Source: Phycomyces nitens (taxonomy: Eukaryota > Mucoromycota > Mucoromycetes > Mucorales > Phycomycetaceae). From it: a stretch of 64,000 nucleotides of DNA. The DNA is taken from the NCBI GenBank assembly GCA_022702545.1, contig JAHRBC010000006.1, positions 2,666,001 through 2,730,000 of the forward strand. The letters run 5' to 3'. The translations under genes were made by a program, and so were the position numbers. Under the pieces are notes generated by a model. The model ran no database searches and was not told where the DNA came from. It worked only from the letters and a program-made list of their open reading frames with translations. Each line of letters starts with the position of its first letter. Position 1 is the first letter of the stretch. Below are positions 61,967-64,000 of this stretch, one piece after another.

Positions 61967-63806
61967 ATGGGAGGCATCTGGTCAAAAGAAACAAATGACA
62001 CACAGCAGGAAGTCGCCAAGACCGAGGGAATTGCTACTGTTGAGACTCTCGGCTGCCTAGACGAAACAGTTGGCCAGAAACGAAAGACGCCTGCCAACGA
62101 AGCCGGCTCAAAAGGCAAGCGCGTAAAGACCGCAAGCCAAAGAAAAGAGCACTTTGAAAAGAAGGGTTCTTGGAAGGCCAAGGAAAAGGAAGCATGGGGT
62201 GTCAAGCGAGAGGTTGACCCCAACCAGCCAAAGGAGCCTCGTTATCCTAAGAAAAAGGTGGCCTTGCTTATTGGCTTTTGCGGTACAGGATATCAAGGAA
62301 TGCAAATGTAAGATACATTAGGTTTCAGACAAAGAGAGATAGATAGACAGAGACAGAGACAGAGATATATATGAGTTGTTAAATTTCTTTAAAGGAATAA
62401 GGACGCAAAGACAATCGAGGGTGCATTGTTTGATGCAATGGTAAAGGTTGGTGCGATTTCCAAGGCAAACTCGGAAGATGCTTCAAAGGTAATACACAAT
62501 TTCATAAAATATCAGGCAACACAGATTAATCCGTGGCACAATAGATCAATTGGATGAGAACCGCGCGCACCGACAAGGGTGTCCATGCTGCTTGCAATGT
62601 TGTTTCTTGCAAGATGGCCTTCCCAGCGGAGGATATGGCACCACTCATTAATGCAGAATTGCCTGAACAAATTAGAGTCTGGGGTAAGAAATTACAAGAA
62701 AAAAAATTACCCTTGCATTATTCCAGCATTTGCTTATGTGGTGCATTTAGCCTACGTCCCCACCGCACGTTCATTCCACGCAAAGGTTGCATGCGACTCG
62801 AGAATTTATGAATACTTGCTGCCTAGCTATGCGTTTGCTGCCCCCAAGAAATACATACTCACTGATGAACCAGTCTTGGATACCGATGTCATGGTTAGCG
62901 GAGACAATGGCCAGACCAAGCGCTATGTTGCACGGAGTACGGCTGAAGAACTTGCTGCTCTGGATTCCTATAGAATCGATAAAGACACACTGGATAACTT
63001 TAGAGAGGCCTTGAGCATGTTTGTCGGCACCCACAATTTCCACAACTACACCATTGGCCGTAGCCCAACCGATAATAGCAGCAAACGCTACATTATGAGC
63101 ATCAAGGTCGCTGATCCCATATACATCAATGGCTGTGAGTGGCTGAGTGTTAAACTCCATGGCCAATCATTCATGTTGCATCAAATTCGAAAGATGGTTT
63201 GTAAGTGTCCAGGCAAAAATCACCATGGTCTAATCAGTATATGATTCTGTCTAGCCATGGCTATCCTGGCAGTACGTAGCAAGACACCACTAAAGATCAT
63301 TGAAAAGACCTTTGATAATGTGCGGATCAATATCCCAAAAGCACCAGCTGTTGGGCTCTTGTTGGAACGCCCGGTTTTTGATTCGTTCAACAGAAGTCTC
63401 CAGATGAAGGATGCCACATTCAATGCTGTTCGCGAACCAGTAGTATTTGATCCTTATCAGGTAGATGATCTTATCAGGAAAAACCACAAAGTTTATCTAA
63501 CCTCTCTTTCTGTTTATCAAGGATGAGATTGAGGCCTTTAAGCAGAAATGGATTTATAGCACAATTTTTGCAGCAGAAGCAGTTGAGAGAGGGTAAGATA
63601 TGCCAGGTAGAGAACAAAGGGTTACTAAGATTCTTGAAAATAGTTTTGATACATTCTTGCGAACTGTGGATTCTCATTTCGGTAACGAATTCAAGTACTT
63701 GAACTCTGACGGTGAGATCCCTGATGAGTGTATTGTATATACAAAATTCTCTGGCCAGACAAAGAAGAAGGATGATTCAGAGGACGAGATTGGAGCCGAG
63801 GTTTAG
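61967..63806 (+). CDS. PUS1: tRNA pseudouridine synthase 1 (TruA family)
   Basis: Pus1 converts uridine to pseudouridine at several tRNA sites and in U2 and mRNA in the nucleus. Seven exons are read: 61967-62307, 62395-62488, 62545-62683, 62727-63200, 63255-63460, 63522-63592 and 63644-63806, giving 495 residues. A basic N-terminus (GQKRKTPANEAGSKGKRVKT), which could be a nuclear signal, precedes VALLIGFCGTGYQGMQ. The catalytic Asp lies in MRTARTDKGVHAACNVV. Then come RIYEYLLPSYAF, FVGTHNFHNYT, and LHGQSFMLHQIRKMV, which are the TruA/Pus1 hallmarks. The C-terminus is acidic (DDSEDEIGAEV). A compact GT-AG intron of 60-90 nt separates each pair of exons, and all junctions restore conserved motifs. 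An in-frame ATG at 61814 exists upstream but lies inside the SCT1 upstream region. Confidence 0.95.
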
Positions 63807-64000
63807 TGTATGGATTAAAACCATACTATTTAGTTGTACAAATCAATAGTTATCTTAGCAGAACATCATACATGATCAAATATTCAGTAATAACAAACCA
63901 TAATAATTTTTTAACGTATTGTATATGAATGGTACTATCAAGTATGGAGCTATATAAACAAGTGGCTCAAGTACTAGTCTCAAGAAAGTATTCTATGCAG

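Overview
The window reads as nuclear DNA of a filamentous fungus, most probably an early-diverging Mucoromycota/Mucorales species (inference). The protein-coding genes have many short GT-AG introns of about 40-110 nt, the intergenic DNA is very AT-rich with (TA)n runs, the housekeeping proteins are clearly fungal, and there are relics of Tc1/mariner-type transposons. I see no bacterial operons, rRNA, tRNA or CRISPR. All gene models were spliced by hand from homology, splice consensus and reading frame; apart from one gene, exon lengths sum to whole codons.

Layout. 0-5 kb: the 3' end of RPB4 (+), peroxisomal-type 3-ketoacyl-CoA thiolase (-) and an Hsp110/SSE1 chaperone (-). 5-12 kb: AT-rich spacers holding a small unknown gene (-) and guanylate kinase GUK1 (+). 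12-20 kb: a urease region, with full-length fungal urease URE1 (-), a broken unknown gene (-), then the nickel-delivery GTPase ureG (+), with a His-rich leader and two microexons. 20-29 kb: the fatty-acid elongation 3-ketoacyl reductase IFA38 (+), an AGC-family kinase with a PX-like N-terminus (-) and the splicing factor CEF1/CDC5 (+). 29-37.8 kb: a gene desert with at least two dead Tc1/mariner transposase relics and related repeats. 37.8-45.6 kb: an RTT107/BRC1/PTIP-like multi-BRCT gene (-), a Myb/SANT-like unknown gene (-) and a possible hAT fragment. 45.6-54.5 kb: tripeptidyl-peptidase II (-), an SDR oxidoreductase (+), actin-related protein ARP6 (-) and an ORF holding only a CENP-B/pogo-type DNA-binding region (+). 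54.5-64 kb: a third Tc1 relic, histone H3 (+), aspartokinase HOM3 (-), glycerol-3-phosphate acyltransferase SCT1 (-) and pseudouridine synthase PUS1 (+).

Most genes are unrelated housekeeping genes. Functional links are limited to urease with its UreG chaperone, and more loosely to chromatin/genome genes (RTT107, ARP6, the CENP-B-like ORF, H3). Several pairs are divergent with short shared upstream regions (SCT1/PUS1 188 bp, ARP6/CENP-B-like 220 bp, TPP2/SDR 519 bp). I did not find a convincing new multi-gene system. The best leads are the urease/ureG neighbourhood, the transposase-free CENP-B-like ORF, the ARP6 splice/frame anomaly next to a GC-AG intron, and the degenerate transposon cluster.
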